From NCBI RefSeq assembly GCF_014841105.1, contig NZ_JACYWE010000005.1, positions 124,001 to 188,000 on the forward strand: DNA of 64,000 nt, written 5' to 3'. The notes below the pieces were generated by a model. It saw nothing but the letters and a program-made list of their open reading frames with translations, searched no databases and was not told the origin of the DNA. Position numbers and translations under genes: made by a program. Positions 43,529-50,948 of the stretch are shown in pieces (the first letter of the stretch is position 1; every line of letters starts with the position of its first letter). Source of the DNA: Lolliginicoccus lacisalsi. Its GTDB lineage: Bacteria; Actinomycetota; Actinomycetes; Mycobacteriales; Mycobacteriaceae.

Positions 43529-44470
43529 ATGAGCGACAAGGTGCCCGCATTGGTCGAGCCTCCAGAGGGGTACAGCGACTGGTTGGCCGCGCTCAAGGCA
43601 CATGTGCATGCGGCGAGGCAGCGCGCCGCCGTCGCCGTCAATACGGAACTCGTCCAGCTTTACTGGCAGATCGGCCGAGAAATCCTGGGGCGCCAAGCCG
43701 AGCAGGGGTGGGGCGCGAAAGTGATCGACCGCCTGTCTCACGACCTGCGCGACGCCTTCCCTGACATGCGAGGCTTCTCCTCCCGGAATCTGAAGTACAT
43801 GCGGGCATTCGCTGCATCGTGGCCGAGCGAGCTGTTTGTGCAGCAGGTTGCTGCACAAATCCCCTGGGGCCACAACATGGTCCTCCTCGACCGATTGAAG
43901 GAACAGAACCAGCGTGTGGCCTACGCTCGCGCTGCACTGGAGCACGGCTGGTCACGCAGGGTGCTGGAGGCGCACATCAAGTCCAGCACCTAGGAACGAA
44001 CGGGCAACGCCGTCACCAACTTCGACCGCACCCTCCCTGCTCCGCAATCCGACCTTGCCCGAGAAGCGTTGAAGGACCCGTACAAGCTTGACTTCCTCGG
44101 ATTGGGCGAGGACGCCGAGGAGCGGGCGATCGAGCAGGCGCTTGTTGATCACGTTGCGAAGTTCCTCGTCGAGCTCGGAGCGGGATTCGCCTTGAAGGCG
44201 ACCGAGTTCAAGCCCGAGCACATCGGCCAACTCGGGTTCTACATGGCGGCGATCGATGGCGAGATAAAGGGGGTGATCGATGGCCCGACGATCGGCCTTC
44301 TGCTGTGCAAGACACAAGACAAGGTAGTCGCCGAGTATGCGCTCCGGAACGTCTCCGCCCCATTGGGTGTGAGCGAGTATGACCTCGTCAAGGACTTGCC
44401 TGAACCTCTCGCGACGAACCTGCCCACAATCGACCAGATCGAACGAGAACTCGGGGATCCGGAATCATGA
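43529..44470 (+). pseudogene. Broken DUF1016/YhcG-type PDDEXK nuclease gene
   Basis: The first part (43529-43993, 154 aa) is the DUF1016 N-terminal domain (VQLYWQIGREILGRQAEQGW, FSSRNLKYMRAF). It stops at TAG, where the family usually has Tyr in the segment preceding ERTG. The frame then continues without a shift as ERTGNAVTNFDRTLPAPQSD and runs to 44470. In that part GAGFAL joins directly to KATEFKPEHIGQL, so about 35 residues carrying the catalytic core of the nuclease domain are missing. Two independent lesions make a functional enzyme unlikely. DUF1016 genes often accompany type I restriction systems; an hsdS-like start overlaps the end. Confidence 0.88.
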
Positions 44471-44550
44471 GCCGAATCGGCGAATTGATCACTGGGGCTG
44501 CGGCCAGGCGGACTTGGCGCTGCCAGACGGAGTGTGCGCTAATGCCCTGA
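44467..44550 (+). pseudogene. Remnant resembling the start of a type I restriction specificity gene (hsdS)
   Basis: An ATG overlapping the DUF1016 stop begins MSRIGELI, a typical HsdS opening, then departs and stops after 27 codons. The sequence to 44740 keeps other short protein-like stretches but no intact frame. The 44471-44901 gap otherwise holds palindrome P4 copy 2 and a direct repeat. Confidence 0.35.
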
Positions 44551-44746
44551 AAGGAAACTGTCTTATCCACGCGTGCCTGCTGCACGAGTTCCTGAATTCA
44601 GCGCCTTGCAAGGGCCGAGCGGACACGGTATGCGCATATCAGTACACCAATCGATGGAGGCCTGGCTCGGCCAGTGATCCCAAAGCTGAGGTCCTCACCC
44701 ACACACCTGGAATGGCAGCGAGAAGGCCCGTGCAGGAACCGCGCGA

Positions 44747-44797
44747 GTGTGCAAGAAACGACAGCACCCGCGCGAAAACGAGTCGCTTTTCGCACAC
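44747..44797. repeat. Palindrome family P4 copy 2
   Basis: GTGTGCAAGAAACGAC (44747-44762) and GTCGCTTTTCGCACAC (44782-44797) form the arms with two imperfect positions. Flanking CCGCGCG/CGCGCGG allows the stem to grow. It lies between the decayed patch and tldD. Confidence 0.85.
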
Positions 44798-44830
44798 GCG
44801 CGGGGCCTGCGGCCGCACACGCGCGGGGCC
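44791..44830. repeat. 17-bp direct repeat growing out of P4 copy 2
   Basis: CGCACACGCGCGGGGCC occurs at 44791-44807 and 44814-44830. The first copy begins inside the right arm of palindrome P4 copy 2. Confidence 0.8.
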
Positions 44831-44901
44831 GGCCTGCCCCGCACACCCACGCACGGCCGCGCCGCTGGTAGCGCGGCGACAGTGCGGCTAGCCTCGCAGG
44901 G

Positions 44902-46419
44902 GTGAGCCTGACCCGTTCGATCGATGCTGATTTCCTGGACCTGCCAACGCGTTTGCTGACCGACGCGGTGCTCGATGCGGCCCGGGAGGCGGGCGCGTCG
45001 CACGCGGATGTGCGGGTGCATCGGTTGCGGTCGCGGTCGTTGCGGCTGCGCGATGGGGCGGTGGAGTCGGCGAATGATTCCTCGACGGTGGGGCTGGCGG
45101 TGCGGGTGATCGTTGATGGCACGTGGGGGTTCGCCTCGCACGCGCTGCTCAGCCCGGATATCGGGGCTCGGCTGGCGCGCGAGGCGGTGGCGGTGGCGCG
45201 GGCGATGCGTTCGCTGAACCGGGAGCAGGTGGAGCTCGCGCCGGAGCCGGTCTACAAGGATGCGTCGTGGGTGTCGTCGTACGAGGTGGATCCGTTCGAG
45301 CTGCCGGTGCGCGAGCAGGTCGATGCGCTCGCCGCGTACTCGGACCGGTTGCTGCGCGCCCCCGGCGTGGATCATGCGACGGCCTCCTGCCTGGCGGTCA
45401 AGGAGCAGGTGTACTACGCGGATTCGGCGGGCTCGTCGATCACCCAGCAGCGGGTGCGGGTGCATCCGCAGCTCGAGGCAGTCACGGTCGATGCGGGTTC
45501 GGGCGCGTTCGAGTCGATGCGCACGCTGGCACCTCCGACGGGCCGCGGGTGGGAGTACGTGACGGGCACCGGCTGGGATTGGGACACCGAGCTTGCCCGC
45601 ATCCCCGACTGGCTGGCGGAGAAGGCCGTGGCGCCGTCGGTGGTGGCGGGCCCGACAGACCTGGTGATCGATCCGACGAACCTGTGGCTGACGATCCATG
45701 AGTCGATCGGGCATGCCACCGAGTACGACCGCGCGATCGGCTACGAGGCTGCCTACGCGGGCACGTCGTTCGCGACTCCGGACAAGCTGGGCTCGTTGCG
45801 CTATGGCACGCCGATCATGCACGTCACCGCGGATCGCACGGTGGAGCATGGCCTGGCGACGATCGGGTTCGATGACGAGGGCGTGGCGGGGCAATCCTGG
45901 GACCTGGTGCGCGATGGCGTGCTGGTCGGCTACCAGGTGGATCGCACGTTCGCCCCACGGCTGGGCCCGGCGCGCTCCAACGGCTGCTCGTACGCCGACT
46001 CGCCGCACCATGTGCCGATCCAGCGTATGCCGAACGTGTCCCTGCAGCCGGACCCAGAGGTGGACCGCACCACCGAGGAACTGATCGGCATGGTCGACGA
46101 TGGCCTGTACGTGGTGGGCGACCGGTCCTGGTCGATCGATATGCAGCGCTACAACTTCCAGTTCACCGGGCAGCGCTTCTTCCGCATCCGCGGTGGCAAG
46201 CTCGCCGGGCAGGTGCGCGATGTGGCCTACCAGTCCACCACCACCGATTTCTGGGGCTCGATGGAGGCAGTCGGTGGACGCGGCACCTGGCAGCTCGCGG
46301 GCGCCTTCAACTGCGGCAAGGCCCAGCCCGGGCAGATCGCCGCCGTCAGCCACGGTTGCCCGTCGGCATTGTTCCGGCAGGTCAATGTGCTCAACACGCG
46401 TGAGGAGGGCGAGGCATGA
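44902..46419 (+). CDS. tldD: TldD metallopeptidase
   Basis: This 505 aa protein (GTG start) has the TldD zinc motif HESIGH (H266, E267, H271) in WLTIHESIGHATEYD, with the downstream Cys-containing AGAFNCGKAQPGQ. TldD and TldE form a heterodimeric protease that trims unfolded peptides, matures some RiPPs and degrades CcdA antitoxin in E. coli. It overlaps tldE by 4 bp. Length is close to the usual 480-510 aa. Confidence 0.93.
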   Translation: MSLTRSIDADFLDLPTRLLTDAVLDAAREAGASHADVRVHRLRSRSLRLRDGAVESANDSSTVGLAVRVIVDGTWGFASHALLSPDIGARLAREAVAVARAMRSLNREQVELAPEPVYKDASWVSSYEVDPFELPVREQVDALAAYSDRLLRAPGVDHATASCLAVKEQVYYADSAGSSITQQRVRVHPQLEAVTVDAGSGAFESMRTLAPPTGRGWEYVTGTGWDWDTELARIPDWLAEKAVAPSVVAGPTDLVIDPTNLWLTIHESIGHATEYDRAIGYEAAYAGTSFATPDKLGSLRYGTPIMHVTADRTVEHGLATIGFDDEGVAGQSWDLVRDGVLVGYQVDRTFAPRLGPARSNGCSYADSPHHVPIQRMPNVSLQPDPEVDRTTEELIGMVDDGLYVVGDRSWSIDMQRYNFQFTGQRFFRIRGGKLAGQVRDVAYQSTTTDFWGSMEAVGGRGTWQLAGAFNCGKAQPGQIAAVSHGCPSALFRQVNVLNTREEGEA

Positions 46420-47792
46420 TCGCCGCGCAGGAGTTGATCGAGCAGGTGCTCGCCGTCTCGGTAGCCGATGATGTCGCCGTGATCGTCGCGGACGTCTCCG
46501 AGGCATCGCTGCGGTGGGCGAACAGCTCGATGACCACCAATGGCTCGTCGGTGTACCGGGAATGGTCGGTGGTCTCGTTTTTCGCCGTCGACGGCGGGGT
46601 GTCGGTGGGCGTGGTCGATAGCGCGAGCGTGGATGCCGGCGATATCGCCGATGTGGTGCGGGCCAGCGAGGAGACTGCGCGCGCGGCAGCTCCGACGGCC
46701 GAGGCGATGCCGCTGGTGGCCGCGAGCGATCCGGATGGCGACTGGTCCGAGCCCGCGTCGACCACTTCCATCGAGGTGTTCGCTGGCCTCGTGGCCCCGC
46801 TCGCGGCCGCGTTCGATGGCCCTGACCGTTTGTTCGGGTTCGCTCATCATGTCGTTCGCACCACGTGGCTGGGCACGAGCGCGGGCATGCGGCGGCGCTG
46901 GGTCCAGCACACCGGATCCATCGAGATCAACGGCAAGCGCGATCACGGCACGCATGTAGCCAGCGCCTGGGCGGGCACGGGGACCACTGATTTCGGCGAT
47001 GTCGATGCGTCCGCGTTGCTGCGCGAGCTTGATCGGCGGCTCGGCTGGTCCCGCTCCCGGGTGGAGCTGCCCGCGGGTCGCTACGAGGTGATCCTGCCGT
47101 CCTCCGCGACCGCGGACCTGATGATCCCGCTGCTGTGGTCGTTGAGCGGGCGTAGCGCGCACGAGGGGCGTTCAGCGTTCTCCCGGCCGGGCGGCGGAAC
47201 CCGCGTCGGTGAGCGGATCGCGACGCTGCCGCTGGCGCTGCGCACCGATCCGCGTGCCGAGGGCATCGAGGCGATCCCGTTCGTGGCGACATCCTCATCG
47301 TCCGAGGATGTGTCGGTGTTCGACAATGGGCTGCCCATCGAGGCGGTCGATTGGATAGCCGACGGAAAGCTCGCCGCACTGCCCTACAGCCGGGCGGGGG
47401 CGGCCGAGCACGACGCCTCGCCCGCGCACGCCGCGCACAACCTCGAGCTCGCTGGAGGCTCGGAATCGACGATCGAGGAGATGGTGCGTGCCACCAAGCG
47501 AGGCCTGCTGCTGACCTGCTTGTGGTACATCCGGGAGGTCGATCCAGCAACGGTGCTGCTCACCGGGCTTACCCGTGATGGTGTCTACCTGATTGAGGAT
47601 GGCGAGATCGTGGGCGAGGTCAATAACTTCCGCTTCAACGAGAGCCCGCTGAGCCTGCTTGAGCGCGCGAACGAGGCGGGCGCGAGCGAGCGGACCCTGC
47701 CGCGCGAGTGGGCGGACTGGTTCACCCGCGCGATCATGCCCCCGTTGCGCGTCCCGGATTTCCACATGTCGTCGGTGAGCCAGGCCACTTGA
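46416..47792 (+). CDS. tldE: TldE/PmbA, partner of TldD
   Basis: This 458 aa protein has the TldE fold without a zinc motif. RWANSSMTTNGSSVYREWSV near residue 29, GTSAGMRRRWVQHTG, and TKRGLLLTCLWYIREVDPAT near residue 360 are family features. It binds the peptide alongside TldD. No RiPP precursor was recognised in the window. The ATG overlaps the tldD stop. Confidence 0.92.
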   Translation: MIAAQELIEQVLAVSVADDVAVIVADVSEASLRWANSSMTTNGSSVYREWSVVSFFAVDGGVSVGVVDSASVDAGDIADVVRASEETARAAAPTAEAMPLVAASDPDGDWSEPASTTSIEVFAGLVAPLAAAFDGPDRLFGFAHHVVRTTWLGTSAGMRRRWVQHTGSIEINGKRDHGTHVASAWAGTGTTDFGDVDASALLRELDRRLGWSRSRVELPAGRYEVILPSSATADLMIPLLWSLSGRSAHEGRSAFSRPGGGTRVGERIATLPLALRTDPRAEGIEAIPFVATSSSSEDVSVFDNGLPIEAVDWIADGKLAALPYSRAGAAEHDASPAHAAHNLELAGGSESTIEEMVRATKRGLLLTCLWYIREVDPATVLLTGLTRDGVYLIEDGEIVGEVNNFRFNESPLSLLERANEAGASERTLPREWADWFTRAIMPPLRVPDFHMSSVSQAT

Positions 47793-48026
47793 TCGCGCCG
47801 GGCCCGTCCCGCCCATTGGACAGGTGATCCCGCGCACAGGGATACTCGGGGGGCGCGGCGCACGGCCGGGACTTGTTGGCGTTCAACCGGTCCCCCGAAC
47901 GCTCGCGCGACGTCCGCTTTGCCCGGTCATTGCTCTTTACAAGCATGCCTTTCGTATGTCACTTTTGCGCGATATTTTTGCAAGAGAGCCACGACGAGCA
48001 CGACGAGAACGGGAAGGCAGGCGCGC

Positions 48027-48209
48027 ATGACCGCGACATCAGCAGCAGCGTTGCGCTACGCCGCCGTAGCCGTCGGCTCCGTCGTCGCCCTCGCGGCCGC
48101 CGTGCTCACCCCCCTCGGCACCGCGGCGACCCTCGACGAGCCTCCGGCCTACACCCAGGCGGTCGATTCCAGCATTGCCGTCGCCAGCGCACCTCTGAGC
48201 ACCAGGTAA
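48027..48209 (+). CDS. Small exported peptide, unknown function
   Basis: This is a 60 aa frame from an ATG with GGAAGGCAG upstream. VAVGSVVALAAAVLTPLGTAA is a good signal-peptide core, leaving a mature peptide of about 25 residues (LDEPPAYTQAVDSSIA and a short tail). The sequence before it (47930-47990) is unusually AT-rich for this genome and includes TTTACA and TATGTC elements that could be a promoter. The next feature downstream is palindrome P5. Confidence 0.45.
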   Translation: MTATSAAALRYAAVAVGSVVALAAAVLTPLGTAATLDEPPAYTQAVDSSIAVASAPLSTR

Positions 48210-48237
48210 CTCCAGCGCGAGCTCAGCGAAGCCGCTC

Positions 48238-48320
48238 CTGCCACCCATAGTTGCTTCCTGCCACCAACACTGACAGCTGCCACCGAAATTTCAGTGGCAG
48301 CTAGTGCGGATGGGTGGCAG
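48238..48320. repeat. Nested palindrome family P5 copy 1
   Basis: The outer arms CTGCCACCCAT (48238-48248) and ATGGGTGGCAG (48310-48320) are perfect. The inner 28-bp near-palindrome at 48275-48302 (AGCTGCCACCGAAATTTC then GTGGCAGCT) has one mismatched pair. A related copy is at 56172-56250. It ends the gap before the PPOX gene on the other strand. Confidence 0.87.
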
Positions 48321-48342
48321 GTACTGGCTTGAGGTGGCAGCT

Positions 48343-48423
48343 CCGAGCACGCGGGCCGAGCACCAGGCCGAGCACCAGGCCCAGCCCTAGGCCGAGCACT
48401 AGGCCGAGCACTCGGGCCGAGCA
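48343..48423. repeat. 12-bp tandem repeat array, about six units
   Basis: Units of the form GCCGAGCACCAG at 48355, 48367, 48379, 48391 and 48403 with flanking partial units. It begins 23 bp after palindrome P5 copy 1 and fills the rest of the intergenic space. Confidence 0.8.
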
Positions 48424-48489
48424 TTTGATTCAGGCACCACGCCAGCGGCCCAGCAGCGATCCCGTCATGGCAACGTCGACAATGCGCCG

Positions 48490-48870
48490 CTAGACCAGCT
48501 CGATAGCGACACCGATGGTGCCGCGCCGCCCGCGCCGCAACAAGCTTCCCTTGACGATCAGCTTGCCAAGGATGCCGTACTTCTCGGAGATCAGGCGACG
48601 AGCGAGCTCGGTTCCCTCCTGCTCAAGGACCTCGGCTCGTCCCTCGACAGCCTCTCCATTGGGCTTGCCCCGTGCCCCGCATACCGCGATGGTGACGCGC
48701 GGGTCCCGCCGGATCCGCTTGACCTTGTAGGAATTGGTCTCGGTCCAGACGAGCAGCCGCTGTCCGTCAGCAGCCACCCACAAAGGCGTGCCCACTGCGG
48801 TGCCATCCTTGCGGAAAGTGGTCAGCAGCACATATTTCGCTGCGGCAAGATCCTCGAACGTCGGTGCCAT
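48490..48870 (-). CDS. PPOX-fold (pyridoxamine 5'-phosphate oxidase-like) F420/flavin-dependent protein
   Basis: This 126 aa protein starts at the ATG at 48870. YVLLTTFRKDGTAVGTPLWV and RRDPRVTIAVCGARG are typical of the short PPOX class that in mycobacteria bind F420 (Rv1155-like) or heme/flavin. GEAVEGRAEVL continues the barrel. The ligand is not certain from sequence. It follows the ABC ATPase gene by 17 bp on the same strand. Confidence 0.82.
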   Translation of the reverse strand: MAPTFEDLAAAKYVLLTTFRKDGTAVGTPLWVAADGQRLLVWTETNSYKVKRIRRDPRVTIAVCGARGKPNGEAVEGRAEVLEQEGTELARRLISEKYGILGKLIVKGSLLRRGRRGTIGVAIELV

Positions 48871-48887
48871 GCGCACAGCGTATCCCC

Positions 48888-49964
48888 CTAGCGGGGCAGT
48901 CGCTCGCCATCGCCGCGCGCGGCGAACAGGTGAACATTGCCTGCATCGATCCCGACGTGGATCACCGCGCCCTTGCGCGGCGGGTTGCGCCAGTCCACGC
49001 GCGCCACGATGTCCTGCTCCGCCCCCGCGATCAGCGCCCGCCCATAGATGAACGCCTCGGAACCGAGCTCCTCGACCACATCGACATCCACCCGGAGCCC
49101 CTCGTCGCCGACGGACAGGTGCTCGGGGCGGATGCCCACCACAACCTCGGTGCCAGCGGCGGCGGCAGCATCGCGACCAAGACGGATCGCCGTCTCCCCG
49201 ATGTGGAGCACGTCCCCCTCGAGCGGGACGGTGTAGAGGTTCATCGCCGGCGAGCCAATGAACCCAGCCACGAACACGTTGGCGGGGTTGCGGTAGAGCT
49301 CCCGCGGATTGTCGCACTGCTGCAGCACGCCGTGGTCGAGGACGGCCACCCGGTCGCCCATCGTCATGGCCTCCACCTGATCATGCGTCACGTACACGGT
49401 GGTGGTGGCGAGGCGCCGCTGCAATTGCGCGATCTGGGTGCGGGTCTGCACGCGCAGCTTCGCATCAAGGTTCGACAACGGCTCGTCCATCAGGAACACC
49501 TGCGGCTGGCGGACGATGGCACGGCCCATGGCAACGCGCTGCCGCTGCCCGCCCGAGAGGGCCTTGGGCTTGCGGTCGAGGAAGTCCGCGAGGCCGAGCA
49601 GGTCCGCGGCGGCAGCCACGCGTTCCCGGATCTCGGGCTTGGGCGTCTTGGCGAGCTTGAGGGAGAAGCCCATGTTCTCGCCTACGGTCATGTGCGGGTA
49701 GAGGGCGTAGTTCTGGAACACCATGGCGATGTCCCGGTCCTTGGGGTCGAGATGGGTGACATCCTTCTCGCCGATGCGGATATGTCCGCCGTCGACGTCC
49801 TCGAGCCCGGCCAGCATGCGCAGGCTGGTGGATTTCCCGCAGCCGGACGGGCCGACGAGGACGAGGAACTCGCCGTCCTCGATGTGCAGATCGAGCTGGT
49901 CGACCGCGGGGGTGCTGGAGCCGGGATAGATGCGGGTGGTCTTGTCGAAGGTGATCGGGGCCAT
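48888..49964 (-). CDS. ABC transporter ATPase, sugar type (MsmK/UgpC/SugC-like), orphan
   Basis: This 358 aa protein has Walker A GPSGCGKST, Q-loop FQNYALYPHMTV, signature LSGGQRQR and Walker B VFLMDEPLSNLDAKL. The C-terminal 120 residues form the MalK-type regulatory/TOBE region (VVVGIRPEHLSVGDEGL, GSEAFIYGR). Such ATPases serve carbohydrate importers and may be shared by several. No permease or binding protein is nearby, which fits a shared multi-task ATPase. The ribosome site (AAGGGA) is rather far from the ATG. Confidence 0.92.
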   Translation of the reverse strand: MAPITFDKTTRIYPGSSTPAVDQLDLHIEDGEFLVLVGPSGCGKSTSLRMLAGLEDVDGGHIRIGEKDVTHLDPKDRDIAMVFQNYALYPHMTVGENMGFSLKLAKTPKPEIRERVAAAADLLGLADFLDRKPKALSGGQRQRVAMGRAIVRQPQVFLMDEPLSNLDAKLRVQTRTQIAQLQRRLATTTVYVTHDQVEAMTMGDRVAVLDHGVLQQCDNPRELYRNPANVFVAGFIGSPAMNLYTVPLEGDVLHIGETAIRLGRDAAAAAGTEVVVGIRPEHLSVGDEGLRVDVDVVEELGSEAFIYGRALIAGAEQDIVARVDWRNPPRKGAVIHVGIDAGNVHLFAARGDGERLPR

Positions 49965-50108
49965 GCGCTGTGGTATTCCCTTCACCGGCAGGAACGTGCC
50001 GGACGATCCGAGTGCGGGGAAATGGTCGAGGACGACAGTAGACGAGCCGGGCGGAGATGCCGGGGGTTTCCCCGCTTGGGGTGTCTCAAGCGTTACTGGG
50101 CCCAACAC

Positions 50109-50948
50109 TTACTGGCCGGGCTCCTCGCGGGAGAACCGGGATGCCGCGGCGATGAGCTCGGCGGGGGGCTCGATGCCGGTGTAGCGGATGAACTGCTCGG
50201 CTGCTTGCAGGGCGATCACCTCGGTGCCCGGGATGGTCGTGGCGCCGTGCCTGTCCGCGAGATCGAGCAGCGCGGTCTTGGCAGGCATCGCGATCACATC
50301 GAGCACCCAGCGGGCGGCCGCGACCTGCTCGGAGGTGAAGGGCAGTCCCGGCTGGTGCTCCATGCCGAGAGGCGTGGCGTTGATGAGCAGCCCTGGCTGC
50401 TGGTCCGAGGTGCCTGCCCAGTGGTAGCCGTAGCTGCGCGCGAGGGCAGCGCCAGTGGTCTCGTTGCGGGCCACGATGGTGACGTCGGAGAACCCGCTAT
50501 CGCGCAGCGCGGCGGTGACGGCCTTGGCCATGCCGCCGCTGCCCCGCACCACGACCGAGGTGCTCGCGGGGATCTGGTTGCTGGCGAGCAGCGCGCGGAT
50601 CGCGAGGTAGTCGGTGTTGTACCCGATGAGGGTGCCGTGGTCGTTGACGATGGTGTTGACCGATTCGATGGCCGCGGCGGAGTCGTCGATCGCATCGAGC
50701 AGCGGGATGACGGCCTCCTTGAACGGCATCGAGACGCTGCAGCCGCGGATGCCGAGCGCCCGCACCCCAGCGATGGCCGCGGTGACGTCGTCGGTGGTGA
50801 ACGCCGTGTACAGGTAATCAAGATCGAGCTGCCGGTAGAGGAAGTTGTGGAAGCGGGTGCCGATGTTGCGCGGTCGCGCGGCGAGCGAGATGCACAGCAT
50901 GGTGTCGCGGGTAGGCAGGAACGCCTCGACGGTGGACGTGTCATGCAT
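50109..50948 (-). CDS. Shikimate dehydrogenase-like oxidoreductase
   Basis: This 279 aa protein has the AroE layout: substrate-binding Lys in CSVSMPFKEAVIP, the Asn/Asp pair in IGYNTDYLAI, and the NAD(P) loop VVVRGSGGMAKAV. The SMPFKE form (rather than TxPxK) and the N-terminus MLCISLAARPRN mark the shikimate-dehydrogenase-like group, not the main AroE. It may act on a quinate/shikimate-like metabolite. The ATG lies inside the end of cobN (8-bp overlap, sequence ATGCATGA), so it is translated from the cobN message. Confidence 0.87.
   Translation of the reverse strand: MHDTSTVEAFLPTRDTMLCISLAARPRNIGTRFHNFLYRQLDLDYLYTAFTTDDVTAAIAGVRALGIRGCSVSMPFKEAVIPLLDAIDDSAAAIESVNTIVNDHGTLIGYNTDYLAIRALLASNQIPASTSVVVRGSGGMAKAVTAALRDSGFSDVTIVARNETTGAALARSYGYHWAGTSDQQPGLLINATPLGMEHQPGLPFTSEQVAAARWVLDVIAMPAKTALLDLADRHGATTIPGTEVIALQAAEQFIRYTGIEPPAELIAAASRFSREEPGQ

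Noticed and set aside
44471-44740. An intact gene between the DUF1016 remnant and tldD
   Set aside because: Frames are short, start without ribosome sites and match nothing recognised; treated as decayed sequence.
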